This document shows positions 1 through 10,744 of a stretch of 64,000 bases of DNA, piece by piece. Each line of letters begins with the position of its first letter. Within the stretch, counting starts at the first letter, position 1. Origin of the DNA: Cavia porcellus (taxonomy: Eukaryota; Chordata; Mammalia; Rodentia; Caviidae); the NCBI RefSeq assembly GCF_034190915.1, contig NW_026947486.1:81882044-81946043 (forward strand). The letters run 5' to 3'. Below the pieces are notes generated by a model. That model did not search any database. It was given only the letters and a program-made list of their open reading frames with translations, and had not been told where the DNA came from. A program made the position numbers and the translations under genes.

Positions 1-360
1 TAGTTATTAAAATCATGTTCTCAAACATGTAAGGACATGGAAATGTATGAGATAATGATTAAAAAGTAAGCTAAAAACTACATGCTTAGTTTGATTCTAA
101 TTTTGTTTAAAATTGCACATATATACAGAGAAAATAACTAAGAGAAAAACAAAAATACTGTACCTGTGAATAGTGAAATTATGAAAGATTACCTTCCTTT
201 TATACTTTCCTATATCTTTTAACTACACTAAAGAGTGTGTATTATTAAAATTAGTACCTATTCCACCTAAAATTCCATTTAAAACTGGTGTAAATAGGTG
301 AATGTCTCAGGATTTGCATTCTGTCCCTGTATGCACATACTTTGGTTTCTTTCCTCTCTG

Positions 361-418
361 CCTCTGTCTGTCTCTGTCTCTGTCTCTGTCTCTGTCCCTC
401 CCTCTCTCTTACACACAC

Positions 419-467
<49 letters not shown>

Positions 468-480
468 AAACACACACACA
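361..480. repeat. CTGTCT/CT tract followed by (CA)n microsatellite
   Basis: A CTGTCT-type pyrimidine tract (about 361-410) runs into a long CA repeat (about 411-480) with a few interruptions. Open frames across it are low-complexity artefacts: Cys-Val on one strand, Thr-His or Ser-Leu on the other. Confidence 0.97.
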
Positions 481-950
481 CCCTGCATGCAAGGTCTACA
501 AAATGTGTCACCTCTTTCAAGGAAATTTGAACTTTTATAATAAGCAAGGCTTGTTGGTGCTAGCAGGTGGGCATGTACTTTTCTGATCTGGCTCTGTCCA
601 TGGCCCTAAAATTACGCCAGTAGAGGGCCGTCTGTTCTATGGATTGATTGCCTGTATGGAGCCGCTTTCTGGGAAACGGACCCTTCTGGGAATAGAAAAG
701 GTACAGGGAGGAGGGCAGTGAGAGAGATGAAAGCAGCAACTGTGTTTATTAGAGACGATTCCTTTGAAAAGTTAAATTCTGAAGTGTAAAGTATGCTGCT
801 CTTAAAAAGAGGTACAACTGGACCCGTAAGAGGCGAGATGCAGGAACCTGGAATCTGCTATAGCAAGCAGGAAGTTGTTTAGTAAAGGATACCTGCCTTT
901 ACAAAGCACAATTAAAAGTAGAATATGCATATAAACAACAAACTATAATT

Positions 951-1096
951 TTCTTTTTTGAGAGAGGATCTTGCTAAGTAGTGCAGGCTGGCTTTGAATT
1001 AGCTTATGTAGCCCAGGTGGCCTGGAACTTACTGTGATCCCCTTGCTTCAGCTTCCTGAGTGCTGGGATCACAGGCATGTGCCACACACCTGGTTC
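951..1096 (-). mobile_element. B1 SINE (7SL-derived)
   Basis: Read on the minus strand this has the B1/Alu layout: a start in the 'GCCAGGTGTGTGGCACATG' style, the 'TCCCAGCACTCAGGAAGC' core, and a T-rich plus-strand side that corresponds to the A tail. Two similar 'GCCCAGG/GCAGGCTGGC' segments match the internal 29-bp duplication of rodent B1. It is diverged and I found no target-site duplication. Confidence 0.85.
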
Positions 1097-1189
1097 AAAC
1101 TATAAACTGTTGCATAAATTTAAAAGTGAAATTTTTCCTCTCCACTTTCACTGTTCAGAGGCAACCTCTGTGAAATGTGATATATTTTC

Positions 1190-1520
1190 TACTTTTCCTG
1201 TGTATACATGAAGTGCATGCCTGCACACACATACAGTTTTAAACAAAGATAGTGCCCAAAAATTGAACAAAACTATAAATGTTATTCTGTAACTTGTTAA
1301 AAATGTAATATTATCTCATGGACCTATTTTCCATGTACTATATATAGGCTTACCTCATTTTTTAGCTGCTGCATAACATTCTGTCATGTGAATATTTCAG
1401 ATTTACTTAGCCACTCCTCCATGATTGGACATTTAATTTAGTTCCAGTGTTTCATAGCTACAGGCAATGATGCAGTAAACATTCGTGTACATATAGCATA
1501 GAATCAATTTAAGGAAAAGT
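1190..1520 (-). mobile_element. Old LINE-1 or HAL1-type fragment (3' end of ORF2 or equivalent)
   Basis: The stretch reading 'gctgcataacattctgtcatg', then 'gattggacatttaatttag' and 'atgatgcagtaaacattc', is the reverse complement of the well-known LINE-1 ORF2 C-terminal segment (the [11 protein letters not shown] region and upstream). It is heavily diverged with no open frame. The boundaries are approximate. Confidence 0.45.
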
Positions 1521-2234
1521 CTTCTTTCTATCAGCTGTGCATTACCTAACCATTTGCAATTAGTTTCCTGGGCTCTAGAGAACAGTTTTTAATGGCTATG
1601 CCAAATGTTCTATAGCGTCCCAAATGGTCCAAAGCATTCTTTCCAATTAAGTTGCAGTCTACTACACACTGCATTTTAAATGGCATTATGCTTTAAAGAC
1701 AGAGCAGTGTCTTACATTATTGATACAGTGTTATAATTTTTCTCTCTTAGTATTAATGCCCTAGACTTGAATGAGCATGAGAAGAATGGACAGCCAGAGG
1801 CTGCTGGTACACATCACTAAGGACAGCCCAACCAAGGATAACATGAGCGTGTGATTGTCCGTCTTCCACTTATACCTAGCATCTTTCCACACTTCTGGCA
1901 GGAAGGTTCAACTACAGATAAGGCCCTTTATTTGCCACCTAGGGTTTAGGGAAAAGGAGAATACCTATACTAACATCCGAATCGGTGAAAAAGACCAGTA
2001 TTTCAGTCCCCTGACAGCCTGTCTGCTTCCTCTGACCTATGTACTTCTTATCTCCAGCATGCTCTTTGGCTATCTTCAGCTCCTTTCTTTGATATTCTGC
2101 TTGGAGGTGACCTCCCCAGCCATTGTCTGCTCTCCCTCTCCCATTAAAATATTTCTCTTTTTAGAACTCTCAGCTACAGGGTTCATTTGTGTTAGCATGA
2201 CGGGAAGTGCCTCAGGTTTGATGTCAAAACACTG
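1521..2234. other. Apparently single-copy intergenic DNA
   Basis: I recognise no repeat family or exon here. A 133-codon open frame at 1855-2256 has no recognisable domain, and its 3' end runs into a MIR, so I do not call it a gene. Confidence 0.4.
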
Positions 2235-2430
2235 TTTTCTAGCCAGAGGCTTCTGACCAAATCCATGAATCTCTCTCAGCCTCAGTTTTGACATCTGTAA
2301 AATGGGGATTATAGTAATATCTTTTGTGCAAGGTTAATGTACAGATGAAATGAGATGACATATGGAAAAGTATGATGAGTGCAAGGAGAAAATGCTCTGA
2401 ACGTAAGGTGCCATTATTATTTATGAATTG
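2235..2430 (+). mobile_element. MIR SINE
   Basis: The block 'cctcagttttgacatctgtaaaatggggattata', followed by a degraded 'aaatgagat' segment and ending near 'attattattta', is the conserved core and 3' end of a mammalian-wide MIR in sense orientation. It is strongly diverged, as expected for its age. Confidence 0.75.
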
Positions 2431-3834
2431 TTTCTTCCAGATAAACTGATTTGATTTTATTTTACCTAAATCAGATGTCCAAACATGACAGTGGAGGAAG
2501 AGTGCTTATTGTGTTGAAAATGTCAAGAAGAGTGGGCATGTGTGAAAGCTATTTTGAAATGAAAAAAACATTTCCAGGCCTTCAGATCCACACATGTCAG
2601 GGTTGATAGTATCACCAAGACGGAAGTCTGGCCAGAGTCCCTCGGGCCAAATGTCAGAATGGTCTCTGTTGCTCTTTGCCACTTCCAGGGGAGAGGAAGA
2701 TCCGCTAGAAGGGGCAATACAGCATGGATTTCTGTGGGATGACCCGAGGACCTGTCCTCTCTGGGGAGATGTGTTCTAGCAACTGTTTGGTGTATTTTTA
2801 AAGGTCAGAGAGGCTTTGGCTCTATAGGATGGAGTGGCTGTGACACCTGATTAATGTCTGTGCAGTATTTTCCAGAATGAAATTTAATCAGCAGAATGAT
2901 TGCAGCAAGCAGCTGCCTGGAGGAAAATGATCTTGTTCTAATGGTGGCGTGTTTGATGTGTTGGCATTGTAGTAGGGCACGTACATTATTAGTGCAGCCC
3001 AGGGGGGCCCAACTAGGACACTGGATCAGCTAGTAAGGAAGTGAAGCAAACAGTTGCAGTCCCTCCATAGCTCTGTGTAGGGTCATCACTGTCCATTTGT
3101 CAGCCCTTCCTCACTCTAAGGACCATTACTGTCAGCCTCCCTCCAGCCCTTGGGGTCTTCCTTGTCAGCTCTTGTAAACCCCTATCATTACCCATTCCCT
3201 GCATCCCCTCAGACCCATCACTCAAGTGCTCTATCCCACGCTGGCTTTAAGGCCTTCGCTGACAGCTTCCTCCTACATACTTACACATACACATGTGTGT
3301 CTTTCCCTCCTCTCCCTGCGTAGATGCTCCCCGGACACACATGAAAGGAAAATGACCTCTCCCTATACAATGATGGGAATCTCCCAGGCAAATTAACCCT
3401 TCATGCCTTATGTTTCTCTCAGAAGCACAGAGGTGATCCTACTGACTTGCAGAAATTCTGTGCTCAGTATTATCCTCCCTAACCTGTAGCAAACGCCGCA
3501 GAGATCTATGTGACTGACGTCCTGGCACTCAAACGTCATCAGGTGCTTTTCATGCAATCAGGCTATGCTGGCCCTCTCTCACCAAGATCTGCATTATGAG
3601 ATGTTTTCTCAGTGGTAGAGATAGACAGAGGATCTAGTCACAGTTTCTTGCTGGTCTTTTTTTTCTCCTAGTTTGAAATTTTTCCAATGAATCCCTCCAG
3701 AGAGTACCACAAAATTGCCACAGGGATCTCACTCAGAATAAGGGCAGTGCTTGAAACTGTGAAGTGAAAATGGTAGTCTTTCAGGACCAAAATGAATAAA
3801 TCTGAAACTATTCTTTTTAAACTCTAAAGGCTGA
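2431..3834. other. Single-copy intergenic DNA
   Basis: No transposable element is recognised. Base composition is balanced and low-complexity runs are few. The segment 2860-3000 reads like constrained non-coding DNA, but that is only an impression without cross-species alignment. Confidence 0.4.
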
Positions 3835-3998
3835 AGTCAAATGTGGTGGCACACACTTGTAATCCCAGCACATTCGAGGCTGAGGCAGGACTACTGCAAG
3901 TTCAAGGCCAGCCTGGGCTACACAATGAGTTCAAGGTCAGCCTGAATTACATAAAGAGACTCTGTCTTAAAAAATAAAAAGGAAAAAAGAAAAGAACT
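3835..3998 (+). mobile_element. B1 SINE
   Basis: It has 'tggtggcacacacttgtaatcccagcac', then 'ctgaggcagga' and 'ttcaaggccagcctgggctac', a second 'ttcaaggtcagcctgaattac', and 'agactctgtctt' before an A-rich tail. The repeated 'ttcaagg(c/t)cagcctg' is the internal duplication of quasi-dimeric B1. Confidence 0.9.
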
Positions 3999-4234
3999 GT
4001 AATGGGTTGAGCTGCCTGTTGTTCATAGGTGGTTGAGAATAATTCCAGACTCCGAAGCTTTCTTTGCCTGAGGTTCCACTCCAAGGCCTTATATGTGAAC
4101 TGAGGCTGTAATCCAGGAAAAACAGAAACCTGACTAGTTTTCTTTGCCATATTCAGTTGTAATTGTGGATATGGAAGGACTTTAGAGATCAAATTATAGC
4201 AGGGAGTATAGAGATGCTAATCAAAGTTAAAAGA

Positions 4235-4590
4235 AACCATGAATAGAATAGAACAGTCTGTCACTGAGTCCTTACTTGGTCCCAGGACCTTGAAATAAAA
4301 CTCAGTTCCTCCTCTCATGGAGCTAGCAGTGAACTGAGGGAGAAAGATTTATAAAAAGACAATTTCAGCAAAAAAAAAATTAAATGCCATGGCTTACTGA
4401 GAGAGGACTAAGAAGAGGTTTCCAAACAGAAGGAGAGAGGGGAAGTGGTACCTAATTTATGTATTTACTCATTCGTTCTATAGGATTTAAGTCTGATGAG
4501 GTCAAGCTTTTTTATTCATTGCTGCATGCCCAAGTAGTGCAGGAATATTTTAAGAGCTTAATAGATACTCAATGCTGGCAGTAATAACAA
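4235..4590. mobile_element. Old L2/MIR-like LINE remnant
   Basis: The 'cctcctctcatggagctagcagtgaactgag' block resembles the L2 phrase 'ctcatggagcttacagtct'. The end ('agcttaatagatactcaa') resembles the L2/MIR tail ('gtgctcaataaatatttgttgaatg'). The matching continuation 'aaatatttgttgacta' appears at 5455, after the intervening retroposon. Confidence 0.4.
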
Positions 4591-4597
4591 GAAGCCA

Positions 4598-5455
4598 AAT
4601 TACTCTTCCCATGGGCTAGCACAAGCCTCGTGGGGCGCTGGAGTCAGTTTGCCCTTCCCATGAGTCAGCAGAAGCCATACTAGGCCTGGGAGGAGTAGCA
4701 AGAAGAACAAAAAGCCAATTTGCCTTTCTCATGAGCCCATGCAACACATGTGGGGCCCTGGAGGAGAAATAAACCAGTTCCCCCTTCCCATGAGCCAACC
4801 AGTGCACAGGCTAGGAGACAAGAACACATACACACCCACACACACACCCGTAAGCAACTGGCATATTCAGAGGACAGGCTGAGTTGATAGCATCTGAGAT
4901 AGTCAAACAACTTTTTCTTGTATTGTTTGATTGACTTTACAGGCCCAAGGCCAGCAGTCTGAACATCTATTAAGAGGATAATAATATGCAACACAGCAAA
5001 TATGGGGCATTTCCTTTTGTCTTATTTTTGAAATCCAATTATTATTCTGTTTTGTTTTGTTTCATTTTATTGTTTTGTTTTATTCAGTGTTCGGTTTTAA
5101 TTGGTCTCATTCTATTCGATTTTGTTTGATTTATTATGTCTGATGGTATGGGTAGCAATTTTGAAGATAATGAGGCATTATGGTAACCATTGTTTGTTTT
5201 CTATTATCCTGTTTTGAAGCCCTGTATCGTGTTCACTGTTTTGTTTTGATTGGTTTTATTCTGTTCTGTTTTATTTGACTTTATTATGTCTGATGGTATG
5301 GACAGCTATTTTGAAAAAAAGAGACTTTATGGTAAAAATTGTTGACTTCCTATTATCTTGTTTTGAAGTCATGTAGCACTTTCATTGTTCTGTTCTGGTC
5401 AGCTTTATTCTGCTTTGTTTTGTTTGAATTTATTCTCTTTAAAATAATAAATAAA
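4598..5455 (+). mobile_element. Chimeric retroposon, copy A: VNTR-like head plus L1-3'UTR-like tail
   Basis: The head (4598-4830) holds about four diverged repeats starting 'cttcccatgag(c/t)c' and containing 'ggccctggagga'-like blocks. A unique segment follows (4860-5030), sharing 'atctattaagaggat...gcaacacagcaaatatgggg' with copy B at 26590. The tail (about 5040-5440) is T-rich with two units about 150 bp apart, each containing 'tttattatgtctgatggtatgg' and 'cttgttttgaag(c/t)c'. That spacing and motif match the 3' UTR of the full-length L1 at 27.1-28.3 kb. It ends 'tctttaaaataataaataaa', where a tail would be. It appears to interrupt an L2-like sequence. No clear target-site duplication was found. 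Confidence 0.5.
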
Positions 5456-6720
5456 TATTTGTTGACTAAATTAATACGTGCTTACTATGTACTGAACACT
5501 GTGTTAAGCACTTAGGATGCTTGGAGGATAGTGTTAGAAACAGAAGAATCAAGGATTTCTAGGTACAGTACCTGTCTTGAGTAACTGGGTAGACCATGGT
5601 GCCATTTACTGAGATGTACAGATGCCTAACGATAGGAATGGAAGGAAATTTGGGTGTGGCAATAATCAAAGAGTTTGATTGGGACATACTAAGTTTGAAG
5701 TGTTTTGGGGGCACAGTAATAGAAAAATCAAGCTGGCAGTTGAATTTCTGGGTCTGGAGTTCAGAGACGTCATCTGGTCTACATATATAGATTCAGGAGT
5801 CATCAGCATAAGAAAAATTTAAGTCCATAGCATTGGATGAAATACCTAAGGAGAAAGTGGATAGAAGAAATGGAAGGAAATCCATGACCAAACCATGAGA
5901 AACAGCATCATTTAGAGATTGGACAGAAGAGATGTCAAGGAGACTGAGAAAGTGATGAAATAGGAGAACCAGGAGAATGTAGTATTGAGAAAGACAAAAG
6001 AAGAGTGTCTCAAAAAGAAGTGAATAGTCAACAGGTTGAATGATCCTAAGAGGCCAAATTAGATAAGAACTGTAACAGCATGTCCATCCAATTAAACAAT
6101 GGAGCTAATTGGTGACCTTAATATAAGCAGTTTCAATAGAGTGATGGGAGATGAAAGACCTAATTTTGCTGGAGTAAATAGTAACTGTAAGTGGGGAGTT
6201 GGTAATATATGTAGACAACTTTTTTTAAAGTTTGACCATGAAGGAGAGCAGATAGATGGAATAGAAGTAATTGTTCAAAAAATGAGAACGACAGAAAAGG
6301 CATCTCAGGCACAAAAGACAATGTGTTCAAAAGCACAAAGTCTTAGAAATTTAAGTTTAGGGAACTACGAAAATCTCAATGTTGATAAAACATAGTTCAA
6401 AACAGGTTATGTTAGAAAAATTAAGTTGGACAGTAAGGATTATGGAGGACCTTGTATGCCAAGACACTTGGACCATATCCTGAAAGGGATGGAAAGACAT
6501 TGAAGAGTTTTGAGAAAAGAAGTGGTATCTCATAGAAAGATTACCCTGGGAGCTTTGTGAAGCATGGGTTAAAGTAGGGGCAAAGGAGACAAGATAATCA
6601 TTTAGAAGACTGATGCAATGACTCAGATAAGAAATTCCAGTGTCCTTGGCTACGTCAATGGTAGTAAAAATAGAAACGAGTAATATATAGAGAAAGTAAA
6701 TTCCTCAGAATTTGCCATTG
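5456..6720. mobile_element. Ancient L2-like LINE-derived tract
   Basis: I recognise phrases common in ancient mammalian LINE remnants: 'atggtgccatttactgagatg', 'gggacatactaagtttgaag', 'gagtcatcagcat', 'ttggtgaccttaatataagcagttt', and 'aggaccttgtatgcca'. The order of blocks suggests more than one fragment. The open frame at 6099-6395 lies inside this tract and looks fortuitous. Family (L2 versus another old LINE) and strand are not settled. Confidence 0.4.
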
Positions 6721-7049
6721 AGAATAAAAGGAGGGAGACTGTCTCTCAGAATCCTAGCATGAGTAACTCTGTGGGAAGTGGTGTGTACCACTGTGGATAG
6801 CGGTACAGCCCCTGGGAACTACCAATCTACTTTGTATTTCTATTAATTTGCCTACTATGAACATTTCAACTAAATGTAATTATACAATATGTGGCCTTTC
6901 ATGTTTGGCTTGTTTTCGTGGTTCATCCATGTTGTGTGTATAAGCACTTGTTTCATTTTTATAGCTGAATAATATTCTGTATGTACTTAACACATTTTGT
7001 TATTTGTCAGTGTCATTATTTGGTTATAATGAATGATGCTATTATGAAT

Positions 7050-7092
7050 ATTCAGGCAAGCACTTGTGCTGCTGAGTTAAATCCCTGGCCCA
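7050..7092 (-). mobile_element. Truncated ID-like SINE head
   Basis: 'caggcaagcacttgtgctgctgagttaaatccctggccc' is the reverse complement of the 5' tRNA-like head of the ID-like family found intact elsewhere in the window. It lies inside the old L1. Confidence 0.65.
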
Positions 7093-7609
7093 ACCTTGTT
7101 TTTCTTGTAATAAGCACCACTTGATGACAGTATATAATGCTTTTTATTTAATATTGGATTTGTTTGCTAGTATTTTATTGAAGATTTTGAGGAGTAAATT
7201 CAATAAGTATATTGGTATATAGTTTTGTTTTGTTTTGATAACTTTTCTTGGTTTTGTATCAGGGTAGTATGTATTCATAGAAAAAATGGAGACATGTTCC
7301 TTCCTTTTCAGAAAAGTTTGTGAGAGATTTGTATTTGTTCTTTAAATTTCTGACATAGCTCCCCAGTGAAACTTTCTGGTCCTAGACTCTTTCGTGTGTG
7401 GGAATATTAGATTACTGATTCAACCACTTCATTTGTATATGCCTGTTCAGACTTTTTATTTCTCCTTGAGTTAGATTTGGTAATTTATGTCTCTAGAAAT
7501 GCGTTAATTTCATAGTGGATATCCAATTTGCTGTCGTACAATTGCTCACAGTATTCTCTTTTACATTTTTAAGCTTTCGTAATGCCATTAGCGGTGAATC
7601 TTTTTATTT

Positions 7610-7735
7610 ATTTATTTTTTCTTTTGTATTTTGTTTTTTTGTCTTTTTCATTTTTATCGGTACCAAGGATCGAACTCACGACCGCCTGCTTGCAAGGCAG
7701 GTGCTTATGCCGCTGAGCTAAATCCCCAGCCCCCA
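7610..7735 (-). mobile_element. ID-like tRNA-derived SINE with 13-bp TSD
   Basis: The minus strand shows a tRNA-like head with an A-box (tagctcagcgg), an anticodon-arm palindrome (gcctgccttgcaagcaggc) and a B-box (gagttcgatcc), then an A-rich tail. A 13-bp direct repeat 'aatctttttattt' flanks it at 7597-7609 and 7736-7748. A perfect TSD and a near-consensus body indicate a fairly recent insertion. Confidence 0.93.
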
Positions 7736-8114
7736 AATCTTTTTATTTTTAATTTTAGGAATTTGAGTCTCGTTTCTTGGTCAGCCTAGCTGAAATTTTT
7801 ATATTTTTTTTTGTCTTTCCAAAAAAATTATCATCAGTTTCTATGATTCTCTCAAATATATTTTCTATCCTCTGTTCCATTTTTTTCTCTGTGATCTTTA
7901 TCATTGTCCCTCTTCTTTTTGTATAGGGTTCGTTCGCTCTTTCATATGATTTCTTAAGATGGACGATTGGGTAATTGATTTGAGTTTTTTTAATGCAGGC
8001 ATTTATAACTATAAATATCCTTGCTGTCAATGCTTTAGCTGACTTTCATGAGCTTTATAGGTTGTGTTTTGTTTTTATTCACCTTAAACTGTTGTCTAAT
8101 TTTCTTTTTTATAC

Positions 8115-8265
8115 TTTTAAAGAAAAGAGGTTTATTTTGGCTTACAGTCTTACAAGCCTGAGAGGCTACATCTGGTGATGTCCTTCTTGATGGTGGAGGG
8201 TGACACAGGGCATCATCACATGGCAAGAGACAGGGAGCACAGCAGAGATTTAGTCACACTGGCCT
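8115..8265 (-). mobile_element. MaLR/MST-like LTR fragment
   Basis: 'aaagaggtttattttggcttacagt', then 'cttgatggtggagggtgaca' and 'catcacatggcaagagacagggag', is the reverse complement of the middle of an ERVL-MaLR LTR. Both ends are missing or unrecognisable. Confidence 0.5.
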
Positions 8266-8454
8266 TTAATAGTTTATGACTTTTAACACAACTATGAATG
8301 CAACAGATTAAGTGTACCTATTCAATAAAGTGTATTAAGAATGTGTGTGCTTCCATCCATCAAGGATGGCTAAGTTAACTGATAAATCAAAAAAAAAATT
8401 AAAGAATGGAAAACATATAAATAAATAAATAAATAATGGATGTTCAGCATATAC

Positions 8455-8704
8455 TAGGGTGTTTGTGTGTGTGGTGCTGGGGATTGAGCCCCAAGCCTTG
8501 TACGTGCAAGGCAAGAGCTCTACCACTGAGCCACATTCCCAGCCCTACAGTAGGCATTCTGTTTTGGAGACAGGGTCTCGCTGTGCTGTTTGAGCTGACC
8601 TTGAACTTACTTTGTAGCCCAGGCTGTTTTCCAAGTCACAGCAATCCTCCTACCTCAGCCTCCTGAGTGCTGGGATTATAGGCCTGCACCACCATGCCCG
8701 GCTT
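8455..8704 (-). mobile_element. B1-dID dimeric SINE
   Basis: In plus coordinates a reversed tRNA/ID-like unit (8465-8547, 'gtgctggggattgagcccc...taccactgagccacattcccagccc') precedes a reversed B1 (8555-8704, 'gagacagggtctcgctg...gcaccaccatgcccggc'). On the sense strand the order is B1 then ID, the layout of the B1-dID family described from squirrel-, dormouse- and beaver-type rodents. The two could instead be independent neighbours. Confidence 0.7.
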
Positions 8705-9397
8705 TACAGTAGAGTTTTTGAATGTAATGAAATTACTAGACAAATTGGATGTGATATAATTTGTGATATTTTCCTTTTGTTTTGTTTTTACTTCTTCCCT
8801 TCCCATCTCTCCCATCTCTTGTGTTTTGTTCATTGATCTATTAGTTATTATACGTTTGTTAATTTCCACGTATTTGTGCATATTCCAAATTTCCTTCTGT
8901 TACTACTTCTAATTTCATTCAATTGTAGTATAGGAGCATATTTTGTATGATTTAAATCTTCTTTGATATATTAAGAGTTGATTGGTGGCCTAGCACAGTA
9001 TATTCTAGAGAATGTCCCATGTGCGCTTGAGAAGATGTATTTTGTTGTTATGGATTAGTATGGTCTACAGATGTCTGTTAGGTCTAGTTGGGTTATATTT
9101 TTGTTGAAGTCTTTTCTTTGTTTGTTGATCTATTATCTAATTGGGTCTAACAATTAATGAAAGTGTAGTACTAAAAAACTCCAACTATTATTGCTGAAAT
9201 GTCTCTTTTTCCCCTGTAATTAATTCTATCAGTTTTTGTTTCATATATATGGGGATCTGGTTTTAGGTATGTTTGAATTATTGACCCTTTAGAAAATTAC
9301 AAAATGTCCTTTTTGTCTCTAGTAACAATATTTGAACTAAAGCAAATTTGGCCTTATATTGATGTGTACGTGCCAACGCCCTCTCTCTTTCTCTGAT

Positions 9398-9484
9398 TTT
9401 TTTTATCCCTAGTGTTGGGGTTTGAACCCAGAGCCTTACACGTGCTAGACAAACATTCTATCACTAAGCTACATCATTAGCCCT
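9398..9484 (-). mobile_element. ID-like SINE (older subtype)
   Basis: 'gtgttggggtttgaacccagagccttacacgtgctagacaaac...actaagctacatcattagccc' is the reverse complement of a tRNA-derived ID unit. It differs from the younger 'gccttgcaaggcagg' subtype in its anticodon-arm region. Confidence 0.7.
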
Positions 9485-9541
9485 CCAACTCTCTTTTGGT
9501 TATTATTTGCATGTAATGTCTCCTGTCATCTTTTTACTTTC

Positions 9542-9547
9542 TTTCTT

Positions 9548-9580
<33 letters not shown>

Positions 9581-9674
9581 GCCTTTTTCCTTTTTATCAG
9601 TACGGGGGATTGAACTCACGACTGCCTGCTTGCAAGGCAGGCGCTTATGCTGCTGAGCTAAATCTCAAGCCCCC
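9542..9674 (-). mobile_element. ID-like SINE, long tail, 15-bp TSD
   Basis: A T run of roughly 30 (the A tail on the minus strand) precedes a nearly consensus ID body (to 9674). The direct repeats 'catctttttactttc' at 9527-9541 and 9675-9689 are identical over 15 bp. The long unbroken tail argues for a young insertion. Confidence 0.93.
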
Positions 9675-10289
9675 CATCTTTTTACTTTCAATGTAACCAT
9701 GTCATTGAATCTAAAGCACGGACCTCATGGATACCATATAATTGTCTTTTTTCCCCATTGTATCTCTACCTTTTGTTTATACTGCTTAATCTATTTAAAT
9801 ATAAGTAATTAACCAAAGATAGGAATTAGGTCTTCCTCTTTGCTATTTCTCCTCTATATTATGTCTGTTTTGTTCAACAACTCCCTCATTACTGCCTTAT
9901 TCTCTGTTAAATAGATAGTTTTTGTATACTATTTTAATTACTTCATTGTTTATTTTGAGTTATTTTCCCTGTGGCTTCCCTAGGCATTACAATTAACATG
10001 TTAGCATATACAAATATAGTTGTAGTTAATAGTCCCTCCTCCCCTAGTGCTGCTGTGGTCCTACAAACTGCATCTTTACACATCGTGTATGTTAACGCAG
10101 ATTCTTCATGATTGCTTTATGCAGTTTTCGTCTAAGCCAGATAAAGGAATGTGCTGTGAAGCCCATAATCGTATTATGTACTCCCTTTACAAGGTAAAGT
10201 TGGCCTATCACTTTCATAATAGGAAACTTTTCCCCCCAACCTTCTCCCTTGCCTTCAACCCCTATTCCCTTGCTTATTGACAAAAGTGT

Positions 10290-10740
10290 TGTTTCTAGTT
10301 TTTTCTTCTGTTATCTTTTTCTTTTCCCTTCCTTCCTCTCCTCTCTCCCTCCCTTGTTCCCCTTCCCATTTGAACATTTCCACCCTATTTCCCAATATAT
10401 GTTACACATTTCAGGCCTTATTTACTTTTCAGTTTCTCAAAACAGAGAAACTATGAAATATTTAACCATGTGTGTCTGATGTATTTTACTAGAATACAGT
10501 CTCAGGATATATCCATTTGCCTAGAAATGCTTCAAGTTTTATCTTTCTTTATGGCAGAGTGCTATTCTATTGTATTTAAAAAATTCACATCTTCTTTATC
10601 CATTCATTCTTTGATGGGCATTTGAGGTATTTCTAAGATTTAGCTATTACAAATTGTGCTCCCGAAACAGGGATGTGCATATATCACCATGGTACCATGT
10701 TTTTAATTCTTTCAGGAAGATCCTCGTACATAATGCTTAC
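10290..10740 (-). mobile_element. 5'-truncated LINE-1, 3' end
   Basis: A pyrimidine-rich run (10320-10370) corresponds to the purine-rich tract of an L1 3' UTR on the minus strand. ORF2 C-terminal DNA in reverse follows: 'tttatggcagagtgctattctattgtat', 'tctttatccattcattctttgatggg', 'gctattacaaattgtgctc'. It is more diverged than the 27-34 kb copy. Confidence 0.7.
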
Positions 10741-10744
10741 ATTC

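Larger units (their letters stand above)
6820..10280 (-). mobile_element. Old LINE-1 (L1M-like), interrupted by SINEs and an LTR fragment
   Basis: Rising coordinates run from the L1 3' end to the 5' side on the minus strand. The 3' flank is at 6830-7040 ('atacaatatgtggcctttcatg...tatagctgaataatattctg'). RT-region DNA is at 7140-7600 ('gctagtattttattgaagattttgagg'). The RT/EN linker is near 7740-8100. The endonuclease region is near 8980-9300 ('gagaagatgtattttgttgtt', 'ggtctacagatgtctgttagg'). ID SINEs, a B1-ID dimer and a MaLR fragment are nested inside. No frame survives. Confidence 0.7.

Noticed and set aside
251..586. Overlapping frames encoding Cys-Val, Thr-His or Ser-Leu repeats
   Set aside because: They are translations of a CA/CT microsatellite. 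No start context, splice signals or complexity support a gene.
1855..2256. 133-codon plus-strand open frame
   Set aside because: No recognisable domain, and its end overlaps a MIR. Frames of this size are expected by chance in 64 kb of two-strand DNA.
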